Shown one piece after another: positions 42,751 to 54,125 of a stretch of DNA of 64,000 nt. The stretch is from Mantis religiosa (lineage: Eukaryota > Arthropoda > Insecta > Mantodea > Mantidae): NCBI GenBank assembly GCA_030765055.1, contig CM060955.1, positions 101,231,573-101,295,572 on the forward strand, read 5' to 3'. The stretch's first letter is position 1, and the number at the start of each line of letters is the position of its first letter. The notes under the pieces were generated by a model, which saw only the letters and a list, made by a program, of their open reading frames with translations, searched no databases and was not told the origin of the DNA. The position numbers and the translations under genes are program-made.

Positions 42751-44500
42751 GCGGTACTTATTATAAACTTCTCGTTCATTAGGACTACGAAAAATACTAA
42801 CAAATGTTAGGCAAGTATGTCTTATTTCCTCCTGTTTTTAAGTTTCTATGAATATTCGCAAATACATTTCTGAAATTATCTTCCAGATCCCTTCTTTTCA
42901 TACTAGTCATAACACCCAAAACTATAAAATATTTCACTTGTTCCACTACTATGTATTCTGAGCCGTTTGGGGTCGTTCAGTATAGCAACTGTTAAGAAAG
43001 AAGGATTTTATCTCCCATTTACATTGAGGCCCCCCCACAGAAAAAATAGAAAGCGCTGGACGTCTGAAATGCAGAATTCTGGCTTCTGTACTGAATTGCT
43101 GGTTATTTAAGAAGCGCAATCTTGTGGCGGCAGTCCTACCGACCCATTGCAGAACTGTGGCGGTTGGAAGCTTCCGGCTTGCATGATTAAGGGAGAAAGA
43201 GAAAAAGAGAGAGATACAGAGAGGGACACGGAGAGGTAGATGCGAGGTCTGCTTCAGAAGCTTTCAGTACATGCTTTGGACTGGTCAAAATTTCAATTAC
43301 GTAACATGTCCCGGTGCGTACAGCTTCAAAATTACTCATTAGGAAACATAGCTTACCGAAAATGCAATAATGATGAGCGGAAATAGTTTGTAAAGAGTAA
43401 ACCCCGAAAAGAAATACAATGTACTTGAGTATAACAGAACGAGACACAAAGATCAACTTTAGTCACACTGTAAATTTCATTCAAAGTACTGGAGAAGAGA
43501 AATCTTTATTCTATCTTTGTATGCTATTTGTATGTTTAAATATCTGCACCTTGCTTACGTAGTTGATCATAGTGACGTAATATATTAGTTCCAGTTCGTG
43601 GCGGTAACATTTTTAAAGCTATCTCCATGAAGATACTATATTACATACCCTGGTGTATATTTAGAGCTTTACATATCTTTATTGTATATTCCTGTTCAAA
43701 TTTCATTTGTTTGATTTGCTTGATTACACATAAAAATTGTAGTAACTAATGGGGCAGTGCAGTATGTATCTCATTGTGTAAGAGATCTCCTAGTGATTTA
43801 CGGGAAAAAATACGTGTCGTTGGTGAATTTAGTACTATGCTGGCATGTTGCCATAGTAGCTATTATGGTTAAGAGCAACCGACAGCAGACCGGAAGATTC
43901 GTGGTTCAAATTCAGGCTATGGAAGAACAATTAAGTTTAACTAATTTCCAGAATATGTTATCTTTTACAATCAACAATTCAAAGAAAGAAAAAAAATCTG
44001 ATATGGACTTACTGATCTCTCTGCACTCTTGCATAAACTATTTTTTCATATACTTTTTCGTCTGTTTACTGACAAACAATTGCAGAAATTACCTTATTGG
44101 TAATTGTATTGTAGCTGCAAAGAATATACAAATCCAGTAAGATTATAAGCGATAGTCAATTTTTTTAAGGCTAGATCTTATATAATGGCTTTGACATTCC
44201 ATTCTCGTTACATAGTCAAAATATAGAAAGTTGAATAAGGACTTCTTGTTTGAAAAAAACATAAGGGCTGTAAAATTCATAAAAGCAACAACCATTATCT
44301 CCAAAATGGTTCACTCCACAAAAGAGTATGCGCTCTAGCGAGATATACCTTTTTTGTGCAATATTTTCGTCTACTTCTATTTTGTAAGTTGTGCAAAAGA
44401 CATACAGAATGTAGAGGACTTCGGAGGACATTCTCAGTTATATATTATAGTTCAAAAAATGTTAAAGTAAAAATCTGTATACAAATATTTCATAAACGCG
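42751..44500. other. No gene; SINE fragment at ~43840-43930
   Basis: 43840-43930 (GATTCGTGGTTCAAATTCAGG with a B box) is a single relative of the tandem unit at 25395-26071. Nothing else recognised. Confidence 0.4.
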
Positions 44501-44504
44501 CGCC

Positions 44505-44850
44505 AGGATAGCGAAGTGTTTTCGTTCCCGTGCTATGGGTCCCGAGTTCGATTCCCGGCTATGGGGTTGGCGATTTTAAGTTGGCCCTATCCAGGCCTCC
44601 ACCTCTGTCTAGTGCATATGAAGTGTCCCCTATGCCCAACGTGATTCGGAGTCCACGATATAACTATAGGTCCTCTCGCCTCACCGTCATCTCCACCATC
44701 ACCCTGGAGGTAATGGACCAGCTCTCTGGGTGCCTCCACGTGAGAAATGGCTCCAGACATCTCCTGGTGGGGCGAGTTTACCCCGAAGGCCAAGGTTGCC
44801 ATATGGCGCGTATTGGTAACCAACCAACCATGTTTCATAAACTGAAAAGT
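44505..44850 (+). repeat. tRNA-derived SINE, family E
   Basis: B-box-like GGGTCCCGAGTTCGATTCCC at ~44537, upstream tRNA-like part (CGCGCCAGGATAGCGAAGTG), then a GC-rich body ending near GGTAACCAACCAACCATG. Confidence 0.7.
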
Positions 44851-44859
44851 TTTAAAGTA

Positions 44860-45715
44860 CGAGGGCTGTTCAATAAAGTATGACCATAATTTTTTTTACG
44901 GTCATAATTTCTCGCACTAAAATTCAACCTTATAATATTCTGTTAGCTTATTATGAAACGAACACGCCGTAGTGGTTTCATTATTGGTACTCCTGGTTCC
45001 CGCCTGTGAGAACTTGGAGGTAACATGAATTTAAAGTTGATGTTAGAGGAAGATCCGGAGTATCTTTCAAACGTAATCACTGTTGATGAAACTTGGCTAC
45101 ATCATTTTGATCCTGAGAGCAAACAGCAAAGCTCAGTGTGGAAATCTCCTTCATCACCAACCCCCAAAAAGCAAAAGTGGTTGCTTCTGCTAGGGAAGCT
45201 ATGGTCATATCATTCTTTGATATTCAAGGAATGGTTTATGAGCATGTTGTACCTGCACATACATCAGTAACTGGAAAATACTATAGGAATGTCCGTATCA
45301 GGCGCAAAAGACCACATTTCCGTGAAGCAGGTTGGATGCTGTACCAGGATAATGCGCGGCCGCTTATTGTCAATGTTGTTGCTGAATATCTTGCAAAAAT
45401 CAACTTGAAGTGTATCCCTCACCCTCCCTATAGTCCGGATTTAGCCACATGTGACTTTTTTCTATTCACTAACTTGAAGAAACGCCTTCGGGAGAGGTAT
45501 TATCCATCATCAGAAGTGGTGATGAAGGCTGCGGAGGCGATTTTGAAGGATCTCTCAAAAATGGTTTCCAGCATGTCTTTGAAGAATGGCTGAAAGGCTG
45601 GGACAAGTGCATTGCATTCAGGGGGGACTATTTTGAGAAGTATCATCAAAATTATGAGGATGAGTCAAGGTACGTTGTCAAAAAAAAGTGGTCATTCTTT
45701 ATTAAACAGCCCTCG
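44860..45715 (+). mobile_element. mariner family 2, copy b (internally deleted)
   Basis: CGAGGGCTGTTCAATAAA ends, TA flanks (44858-44859, 45716-45717), 856 bp. The 5' non-coding part runs straight into the catalytic domain (ATG at 45025, LKLMLEEDPEYLSNVI, VDETWLHHFD). The helix-turn-helix half is absent. The second Asp region is altered (YQDNARPLI), and a frame change occurs at ~45170. Confidence 0.9.
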
Positions 45716-46029
45716 TATGTTCCATCTAAAGGTTTGTTTGGAAAACCTTTCTGTTGGTTATTTGGAAGAAGAAATTGTAATTGCTATGGCGCCCTGCATC
45801 CCATTCTTTGAGCGTTAAAACCACTTAACTTTGCTCAGAGGTCCCTTTATGAGGTTGAGTTTCACTCACGTGCGTAAATCTACGACATGGAATCACGTTT
45901 TACTTCCTTTTCGAAGATATCCATGCTAAGGGTTTTTACGCCCGAAAAAAGATCCACCACCCTCCACTAGTTTGAACTCGCGACCTACCTTTGGAGGATG
46001 CTGATGTTCCGGGTGCTGATGTTACCGGG

Positions 46030-46540
46030 TGGGATGGCTCAGGCGGTATCGTCTGTGGCCCAATTCGCAAGCTCCGGGTTTGAATCTCATGGCCGACCTA
46101 TCTGACCCATTAGTTTTTACGGGGGTTTTCCTGGGTCTCCCGGAAATGCTGGGTAGGTTAGTTATATCCCCGAATTTTCTGTCCCTTCATTTCTTCTCTT
46201 CATTTCCTATCATTTCTACTCTGGTGGTCTCTTTCGGGGTAGAAGTGTCAGCAGGTGTCTCGGCGTTGCATGACAGGAAGAATTGCTCTTAGTAAACTCT
46301 TTCTCCTTCGGTAGGACGTTTCCGGTCACCGAGGTGGCGTGATGGGATGTTCGTTGTGCTGGCCTGCTGTGGGTGTTTTCAACTGGTAAATAGTGGGAAT
46401 CCTGCCTTCTGCACTTCGACCTTGGTCGACCGCGCTTTGTCTCCTCTCGCCTCATACTTGCTGTTGCGAATGCTCCCCTTGTGGCTTACGTACAATAAAC
46501 CAAGTTTTCGGCGCCGAATCCCCTCCGTAAGCCTCACTCT
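46030..46540 (+). repeat. SINE-like repeats, family C and neighbours
   Basis: 46030-46100 has an A-box-like and B-box-like pair (GGCTCAGGCGGTATCG; CTCCGGGTTTGAATCTC). 46220-46300 shares a block with the minus-strand copy at 30835-31300. A minus-strand B-box-like element (TTTGAACTCGCGACC) sits just left at ~45970. Confidence 0.55.
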
Positions 46541-46824
46541 CAAGTTTGGCAAATAAAAGACAATAATCGATGTTTCTCAGTCATATTTTTCATATAAGTA
46601 CACACTCACACATATGCCACGGACGTTTATTACATTTTAAGAGTCAGAGCGAAATCGGCCGGAAAAATCTCGATATAAATATTTAGGTGGAGTGCAATAC
46701 TTTCCCATTTACTATATGTAGTAGAGAGAGTAAAAGTCGAGGAGAGAAACATTTGGTAGTGCTTGAAGTAAGAACGCTTAGTTTAAATGTATATTTCTTG
46801 GCAATGTTGAAGTACTGGTATGTA

Positions 46825-47068
46825 GCTCGCCTCGGTAGCGTAGGTGGTAGTGTGTCTGCCTCACGTTCAGAAGGTCCCGAGTTCGAATCTCGGTCATGGT
46901 GAGTTACCTGAATAAGGTTTTATACTAGGTCTTCCTTTATCCTTAAAGACAAATGTCGGGTAGCTCTAAGCTCCATAGACCCTGGACACATTTGAGGGTC
47001 TTTCAGCCATTTCATTCACCCACCGATATGACTTAACGTTGAAGAATGGCAATTTTTATATAAAAAGT
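46825..47068 (+). repeat. SINE family A copy
   Basis: GCTCGCCTCGGTAGCGTAGG, CCCGAGTTCGAATCTCGG, TCTAAGCTCCATAGACC, CCGATATGACTTAACGTTG and an AT-rich tail. One of the best preserved copies. Confidence 0.9.
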
Positions 47069-47807
47069 ACTTGCATGTATCATTGAGGTGGTACCTACTG
47101 ACTTAAATTTATAGCCCAAAGGCGAAGCTTTGGTGTCCTATTCACAACTGCCCCTCAACATTCCTCTATAATCATTTAAAGTGAATCGGTCCCATTTTGA
47201 AGCACCCTGTGTATATATGCGTGTGTGTAGCTCTCTTTCTCTCTGTTTACACACAGCAGCAGTCTTTTGTTGAAAGCTTGCTTGCAAGTCTATAAAACAC
47301 AGAAGCGGTAATTACGTACGCGGTGTTCATTTTTATTCGTTATTTCCCGCCCTCCGATTGAGCATGAAAGACGTCATAGTTGACTGGTGAGTCTATCTTG
47401 AAATCATAGTGCCCTCTACGGAGAAGAAGCTGTAATTTTTGCAGAAATGTAGGCAAATTACAGCGCTCTGGTAACTAATACAACCAGCTTCACCTAGATA
47501 AGTACTCACAGCACCGCGTCTTCATGGTTGAATGCTACTTTCCTACCGACATTAAAATTGGAAGCGACATACAAATATAATTTAAACCGCTGCATGGCAG
47601 AGTTTATGCAACGCTATACAGCATTCAGACAAGTCCCTCGCAGCTTAATGTTGTCAAAAGTGTCCAGAAACCGTCAAACTGACATACCTTTGTTTGCAAC
47701 ATAAACGTCTTACGTTTCATCAGTATACGATACAAATTTTTTGTCATTCTCACGCTTAATTAAAGTGTGTATTAATGCTGGTATTCTTATGTCTTTTAAA
47801 ACCTAAT
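47069..47807. other. Nothing recognised
   Basis: No supported feature before the LTR element. Confidence 0.35.
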
Positions 47808-47811
47808 AGGT

Positions 47812-48629
47812 TGAAACAGTTATTTTATGTTGTCCCCAAAGAGTTTCAAATATTGTATTATGTGAGGTTATGTAGAGTGAGTCACGCACAGAGAAGCTAT
47901 GTAAGTGGAAATGACGTCACAAAAGTGTGGAATAACAAACTTATTTGTGATTGGTGTGACGCTTATATCGTAAAACGTGGACCAATCAGATATAGAAGAT
48001 TTTACGTTGCCATGGAGGATATTCAATATTCCTCTAGAGGGATTGAACTATTAGCGAAATGCTAATGTGTAGAAGAAGCGGAACCGGTCATTCTTCTCCT
48101 AACAGTCGCCGTGAACGGATGTAAGGTTCTCTTCTTAAACGCCGTTGTGTGCGGAAGAGTATAAGTTTATTCTCGTAACCATCATCGATTATAACTAGAT
48201 AATCTTTACATTAAATATCATCGCTAGAAGACACACAATTTAATTATTATACACGGTAGTAAAAAAACGTATAAAACTTTTGATTCTTGCACGCATCCAG
48301 ATAAACGCGTCACATCAAGTGAATCTTGTGTAAGAATAGTGTTATAAATGTTGTATCATACATCTTGTTCGAACTGGTGTTAATTGAAGTAAGGAAATAA
48401 AAGTTTCTACATTATTTAATACAGAGGAAAATGATTACTCATTTTACGTAAAATTCCCTTCCGCCGTACCACCCCTGTAAAAGAAGATATCTTGCTCAAC
48501 CGACTGGAGCCACGCCGAGGTAAGCTGGGACTTCAAGAACCATCAATTCCAACCCTGTTCCAAATGGTCACCTCAACGAGGGGCATAATTCGCCATCCTT
48601 CTATACGATACGACTGAAATCCTGTTCCA
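47812..48629 (+). repeat. 5' LTR
   Basis: TGAAACAG...GTTCCA. Contains AATAAA-like and TATA-like stretches in its 3' half. By eye it differs from the 3' LTR at one site in the first ~790 bases (T/G in GACGCKTATATC) and at four sites in the last ~25. Confidence 0.9.
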
Positions 48630-48632
48630 AAA

Positions 48633-48643
48633 TGGCGCCCAAC
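48633..48643 (+). other. Primer binding site
   Basis: TGGCGCCCAAC starts three bases after the 5' LTR. Its form matches the tRNA-Lys-type primer sites used by several insect gypsy elements and retroviruses. Confidence 0.65.
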
Positions 48644-48810
48644 TGTATGGCTCGAATAGGCAGAAGGAGGATTACACCACAGGAGAATAAATAGTGTAAT
48701 GGACAGGTAACTTCGAATCAAGAAAGAAGAAAGAAGAAAAGTGAGTACGGAAAATCTTAATAGATAATTAATAGAAAAAGTGACAAAATTATAATTTTCA
48801 TTTTTTTTTT

Positions 48811-51093
48811 ATGTTATTAAGAAAGGGAAAAATATTACCTAAAATGGAAGGTAAAAAATTAACAGACAATAAGAATAAAAATGTTGGGGAAGGAGTGGAA
48901 AGACTAGTTAGTGATAAGAGAGCAGAAATACAAGAAGTCAGGGAAGTAGTGGAAGGAATGATTAGTGATGATGCAGGAACAAGTAGAACAGAAATTATGC
49001 AGAGTAAAGGTAATGAAATGATAATAGACAGGTTAGAGAAAATGATGAGTAATTTTGATGCTAAAATGGATAGTTTTAGACAGGAAATAAGACAGGAAAT
49101 AAAACAGAATTCAGAAAAGGCAGATCAAAATTTAAGGCAGGAAATGAGTAATTTAAATGCTAAGGTAGATCAAAATTCAGAAAAGGCAGATCAAAATTTA
49201 AGGCAGGAAATGAGTAATTTAAATGCTAAGGTAGATCAAAATTCAGAAAAGGTAGATCAAAATTCAGAGAAGTTAGAAGCTAGGATAGATCAAGGTTTAG
49301 GTAACCTAAGAAATGAAGTTGAGAAAGGAAGAGAAGAGTGTAGAGAAGGCATAAAATCTTTAAAACAGAAAATAGAATCTCATGATGGAGAAATGTCTAA
49401 GTTAAAAGAGATGTTTCAGGAAATGAAAATAAGTCAGGAAAATGTAGTAAAAGATATAAGAAGTGAATTGGCTAAGGAGTCAGAAATCCTTAAGCAACAA
49501 CAAGTAGAATTTGTAGAAAAACAAAAAGTAGAAATAGGGGAATTAGAGAATAGAATAAGACAAGAAATAGATGTAGTCTTATTAGATAATTCACGGAAAT
49601 ACCATGAGGAAAATATTGAAATACAGAATAATTTTGTAAGAGAGGTAAATAATATCAGAAATGATGTTAAACTAATTGCTACTGAGGTGCAAACACAACA
49701 AGATGAACTAAAAGTTAAATATGATGAAGTCAGTAAGTTGAATAGTGAAATGATTACAAGAATAGATTTGGCACAGGAAAGTTTTGAGAGAGAGAAAGAA
49801 AACATCAGCAAGCTGAATCAAGTTGTGGTTGCATTACAGGCAAGCAAAATTTCTGAGAACCAGAGGGTAATAAAATCTAAGAATATTACATGTATTGACT
49901 CACCTGGTAATTCAGGTAATATAGTACAAAACTTAGAGAATTATTTGGAGAGTGACGATACAGAATCTTTGTCACCTGATTGTGAAGTAAATGGTAATGG
50001 ACAAATACAAAACATGCACACACATACACAGTTACACAGTCAAGGTAACACAAATTGTACAAATTATTTGTTGCATGACATAAGTCCACCTACTTTCGAA
50101 GAAGAATCGGGAGACAATCCCAAAATATTTCTAAAGGAATTAGAAGAATATTTTAAAATTAAAAAGATTCCAAATGAATTTAGGATGATGATTGTTAAAA
50201 GGTGTTTGAAGAAAAATGCTTTAGAATGGCTGAGGTTAACACTAGCATCACATGAAACGTATAGTATGTTTAGGAATGTGTTTATAAATAGGTTCTGGGG
50301 TCCAGAAAGACAGAGAAGAATTAAAGTCGAACTGGCCACTGGTAAATTCGAGTTCAAGAAGGGTGTGTCCATGACAGAATATTTCCTAAAACTTGCTAAC
50401 AAAAGTAAACTTGTGAATCCAGATATGTCAGAAACCGAGATCGTGAATATGCTAATACGACATTATCCACCACACATTAGAAACCACCTAATTGTGGCTA
50501 AGCCCGTCGACTTTACTGATATGATTGAGTTGTTATCAGAATTTGAGGCTCATAACCTTAATTCTGATTCTACTCATAGTCAAGTTGATCCTGACAAGAC
50601 TCATATAGAACAAAAGCAAGTAAATAGACAGGAAGTAAGACCAACATTCAGGGAAAATCACAACCATACTAACCAAAACCAAAATAGTTTTAACCAAAAT
50701 TGGGGCGGGGCACGTTCAAGAGACAACTATGAACGAAGAGAGTACAACCCCAGAAAGACATATGAATCGGTAATGCCAGGTATAGGAAGGAGAATACCAA
50801 ATACTCCTAGGAGGAATTATAATAATGACCAACCTGTGGGAAATGTGAGGAGTAATCAGGTGAATCAACTGAGGTTTTACAGGGGAAATAACTTAAGAAC
50901 GGGTTATCAAAGTAGAGGAAGAGGAACTAGCATCGAAGACTCTTCATTAAGAGATTTTAGGGGTCCTAGGTTTGAAAGGGCAGACAATAACCTAGAAAGG
51001 ACACGGACTCAGGGAATAGAAGGAGAAATAAATAACGGTAGTACCAACCCAACTGCTAGTGTAACTACCGACCGCACTAATGCGGAAAACTGA
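48811..51093 (+). CDS. Retrotransposon Gag (coiled-coil N-terminus, no zinc knuckle)
   Basis: 760 residues, intact; Met11 (48841) is an alternative start. Layout: a long coiled coil (~60-350) with an internal 22-residue tandem repeat coded by 66-bp units (49102-49167, 49168-49233, partial third); a retrotransposon-Gag core (~425-590: ISPPTFEEESGDNPKIFLKE, ALEWLRL, FINRFWGPERQRRI, GVSMTEYFLKLANKSKLV); and a basic Asn/Gln/Arg-rich tail (RGRGTSIEDSSLRDFRGPRF) that could bind RNA in place of the CCHC knuckle, which is absent. Gag forms the virus-like particle in the cytoplasm. The pol frame lies in -1 relative to this ORF and overlaps its stop by 13 bases. Confidence 0.85.
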   Translation: MLLRKGKILPKMEGKKLTDNKNKNVGEGVERLVSDKRAEIQEVREVVEGMISDDAGTSRTEIMQSKGNEMIIDRLEKMMSNFDAKMDSFRQEIRQEIKQNSEKADQNLRQEMSNLNAKVDQNSEKADQNLRQEMSNLNAKVDQNSEKVDQNSEKLEARIDQGLGNLRNEVEKGREECREGIKSLKQKIESHDGEMSKLKEMFQEMKISQENVVKDIRSELAKESEILKQQQVEFVEKQKVEIGELENRIRQEIDVVLLDNSRKYHEENIEIQNNFVREVNNIRNDVKLIATEVQTQQDELKVKYDEVSKLNSEMITRIDLAQESFEREKENISKLNQVVVALQASKISENQRVIKSKNITCIDSPGNSGNIVQNLENYLESDDTESLSPDCEVNGNGQIQNMHTHTQLHSQGNTNCTNYLLHDISPPTFEEESGDNPKIFLKELEEYFKIKKIPNEFRMMIVKRCLKKNALEWLRLTLASHETYSMFRNVFINRFWGPERQRRIKVELATGKFEFKKGVSMTEYFLKLANKSKLVNPDMSETEIVNMLIRHYPPHIRNHLIVAKPVDFTDMIELLSEFEAHNLNSDSTHSQVDPDKTHIEQKQVNRQEVRPTFRENHNHTNQNQNSFNQNWGGARSRDNYERREYNPRKTYESVMPGIGRRIPNTPRRNYNNDQPVGNVRSNQVNQLRFYRGNNLRTGYQSRGRGTSIEDSSLRDFRGPRFERADNNLERTRTQGIEGEINNGSTNPTASVTTDRTNAEN

Positions 51094-52774
51094 GTACCAA
51101 ATCATTTTGTGCCTTGGAAAGTGGTTCGGTAGAAATGACACAGGGCAAAACCAAAATTCAAAATTTACCAGAAGATAAGCTCACTCTCTCCAGAAGTAAA
51201 GATCGGGAATTAGTAAATCCACCTCAGATTAACCTTCGTATAGGCGATAGCGAATATAAAGTATTGATAGACACAGGAGCTAGTTCATCAGTAATAAGTG
51301 AGAACTTATTCAAGGAATTACTATCCAAGTTTAGGATTGAATATTTAAACGTGTGTAATGTATACTGTAGCACAGCTATTGGGAAAAAGAAAGATAAAGT
51401 TAAATATCAAGCGTTAATTCCTGCGCGAATAGATGATTTGAATTTCAATTTTATCGTATTGGTAATACCAAACTTAGCTCGTGATATTATTATTGGCAAT
51501 GATGTATTGTATGGTTGGCAAAGTGTGATAGATTTCGAAAAACATGAAATGAAGGTCAAAGGAGATAATGAAGTAATCAAAATAAATTTGTTAGAAGAAA
51601 TTATATTAAAAGAAGATGAGAAGGATAGTATAAATAATGATAGGTTTTTTGTAGAAAATATAATATTATACGAAGAAGATATAATAAATAATGAAGAAGA
51701 TGATAGTGGTAAAGAAAATTTACTTTTAAATAATAAAGAAAATGAGACGTTTGACCTTGGAGATCATTGTTGCCAAATAAACACATTAAATACCGACACC
51801 GAGCGAAAACAAGAAGAGGAAGAAATGATATTCCAAAGAACTTTGAAAGAAAAGTTAGGGAAAACATACAATTTAAATCACGCGCAAAGAGAACAATTGA
51901 GGTTATGTATACTAAAGAACAGGAACGTTTTTAGTACGAAACCTGGATTGTGTAATAAGTACATACATACATTTAAGGTGAACGACATTGCTCCTTATAC
52001 TCATAAAAGTAGATCTGTGCCTATCGCTATTAGACAACAAGCATCTGAAGTAATAAACGATATGCTAGAAAATGGAGATAAAATTTTAAAAGATTGGATA
52101 CCAAAGTATGGGCCAATAAAGGCAATATTATCAGACAACGCAACGGTTCACCGGAGTAAATTGTTTACTTCAGAGATGAAGAACAATAATATTAAGATGT
52201 ATTACTCTTCAGCATATTTTCCCCAAGGAAATCCTTGCGAGAGAGTGATGCGTGATTTAGGCTTGTATTTCAGAATTCTGTGTCATTCTAACCACCGAGG
52301 CTGGTACAAATACTGCCATATTATTGAGAAAATCATTAACAATACCCCAAACTCTACTACCAAATTTTCACCAATCGAATTAATGACTGGACTACAACCT
52401 GAACCTCTAGTAATAAAAGCACCAACAACCTTAAAAGTAGATGAAATGGAATTGAATGAAGAAGAAAAGTGTGCTGAAGCATTTTGAAGAATAAAAGAAA
52501 AAGCAGAGAAAAGATTATTAAAGATACAAAGAAAAGGAGCGAAATGGAATCCTGAAATAAATGATAAAGTTCTCGTAAAGACATTTAATATCTCCAGTTC
52601 TAAAATCAAATCCTATTGGAGAATGAATTTGTTATATAAAGGTCCATATAAAATAGTAAGAAAATTTGGGGATCATACGTACGAATTAAGAGACGATGAT
52701 AATAAAATGATAGGAAAATATCACAAAACACTTTTAAAACCATTCAAAAGCCTTGACACTCACAAGAATAAATG
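51081..52774 (+). pseudogene. Deleted pol: protease, RT edge, integrase C-terminus
   Basis: Open from 51081 to the TGA at 52485-52487, then readable in the same frame to ~52774. The aspartic protease is intact at ~51264-51305 (VLIDTGASSSVIS), followed by the flap/IIGNDVL region. An RT start region follows (NHAQREQLRL, NVFSTKPG, SVPIAIRQQASEVI). Right after MLENG (about 52077) the sequence jumps to integrase (PKYGPIKAILSDNATVH with the second catalytic Asp; GNPCERVMRDL with the Glu). RT catalytic YxDD, RNase H, the integrase zinc finger and the first catalytic Asp are missing. The post-stop part includes KYHKTLLKPF. The deletion kept the frame. Confidence 0.88.
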
Positions 52775-52982
52775 ATTTAAAAAAAAAAAAATAATAATAT
52801 GTTTATGAATTACTGAAAAATGTTTTGTTTATTATTATTGTGTTCGAATAATTTCTGATTTTATATTGTTATTTTAAATTGTATTGATTGTTCATTGTTG
52901 TAATAATGTTTAATTATTGGGGCATTCTTCAGAATATATGGAACAATATTATTGGGAGATTTAAGTTAATTTTCCATATATT

Positions 52983-52997
52983 CTGAAGAGGGGCATC
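52983..52997 (+). other. Polypurine tract
   Basis: CTGAAGAGGGGCATC ends directly at the TG of the 3' LTR, the expected plus-strand primer position. Confidence 0.6.
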
Positions 52998-53815
52998 TGA
53001 AACAGTTATTTTATGTTGTCCCCAAAGAGTTTCAAATATTGTATTATGTGAGGTTATGTAGAGTGAGTCACGCACAGAGAAGCTATGTAAGTGGAAATGA
53101 CGTCACAAAAGTGTGGAATAACAAACTTATTTGTGATTGGTGTGACGCGTATATCGTAAAACGTGGACCAATCAGATATAGAAGATTTTACGTTGCCATG
53201 GAGGATATTCAATATTCCTCTAGAGGGATTGAACTATTAGCGAAATGCTAATGTGTAGAAGAAGCGGAACCGGTCATTCTTCTCCTAACAGTCGCCGTGA
53301 ACGGATGTAAGGTTCTCTTCTTAAACGCCGTTGTGTGCGGAAGAGTATAAGTTTATTCTCGTAACCATCATCGATTATAACTAGATAATCTTTACATTAA
53401 ATATCATCGCTAGAAGACACACAATTTAATTATTATACACGGTAGTAAAAAAACGTATAAAACTTTTGATTCTTGCACGCATCCAGATAAACGCGTCACA
53501 TCAAGTGAATCTTGTGTAAGAATAGTGTTATAAATGTTGTATCATACATCTTGTTCGAACTGGTGTTAATTGAAGTAAGGAAATAAAAGTTTCTACATTA
53601 TTTAATACAGAGGAAAATGATTACTCATTTTACGTAAAATTCCCTTCCGCCGTACCACCCCTGTAAAAGAAGATATCTTGCTCAACCGACTGGAGCCACG
53701 CCGAGGTAAGCTGGGACTTCAAGAACCATCAATTCCAACCCTGTTCCAAATGGTCACCTCAACGAGGGGCATAATTCGCCATCCTTCTATACGATTCGAC
53801 ATAAATCCAGTTCCA
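52998..53815 (+). repeat. 3' LTR
   Basis: Same length as the 5' LTR, ending GTTCCA before the AGGT target duplication. The short ORF inside it is the same as that in the 5' LTR and is not a gene. Confidence 0.9.
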
Positions 53816-53994
53816 AGGTGCAGAAAACATTTCCGAGATACAGGATCAGTTACTCGCAAACAGAAAGACACTGGACGCTATAAAGTGACTGGTACCAATC
53901 TAGAAGCAATTAATAATGTTATGAGAGAAAGGCCTCATGCATACCTTCTCGCAATATAGAGAGTGTTAAGGGAAAGAGAGAAAGGAAATGGTTA

Positions 53995-54125
53995 GAGCGA
54001 CTGGACGAAACCAGCAGATCCGTGGTTCAAAGCCCGGCCATGACATTGAATTTTTCATGTTGACTCTATCAAAAACCTTAGCCTATATACGGCTAGCATG
54101 AACAAATGATTAATTTCCATCAATG
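53995..54125 (+). repeat. SINE fragment related to the tandem unit
   Basis: Has GATCCGTGGTTCAAAGCCCGG (B box) and ends ACGGCTAGCATGAACAAATG and ATTAATTTCC, matching the reverse complement of the unit at 25395-26071. Confidence 0.6.

Larger units (their letters stand above)
47812..53815 (+). mobile_element. Ty3/gypsy-like LTR retrotransposon with internal pol deletion
   Basis: A complete insertion with LTRs of 818 bp on both sides and the target duplication AGGT (47808-47811 and 53816-53819). A primer binding site begins TGGCGCCCAAC at 48633 and a purine tract GAAGAGGGGCATC abuts the 3' LTR. Internal genes: intact gag, then pol with protease, the N-terminal edge of reverse transcriptase and the integrase C-terminal half. 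Everything between is deleted in frame, so it cannot move alone but could be mobilised by relatives. The near-identical LTRs point to recent insertion. Confidence 0.93.

Noticed and set aside
47775..48065. A 96-codon ORF and its twin at 53039-53251
   Set aside because: Both lie in the LTRs and are identical because the LTRs are; no protein family resemblance.
49434..50402. Minus-strand Ser/Leu-rich ORFs opposite gag
   Set aside because: Mirror frames of the A/G-rich gag coding sequence.
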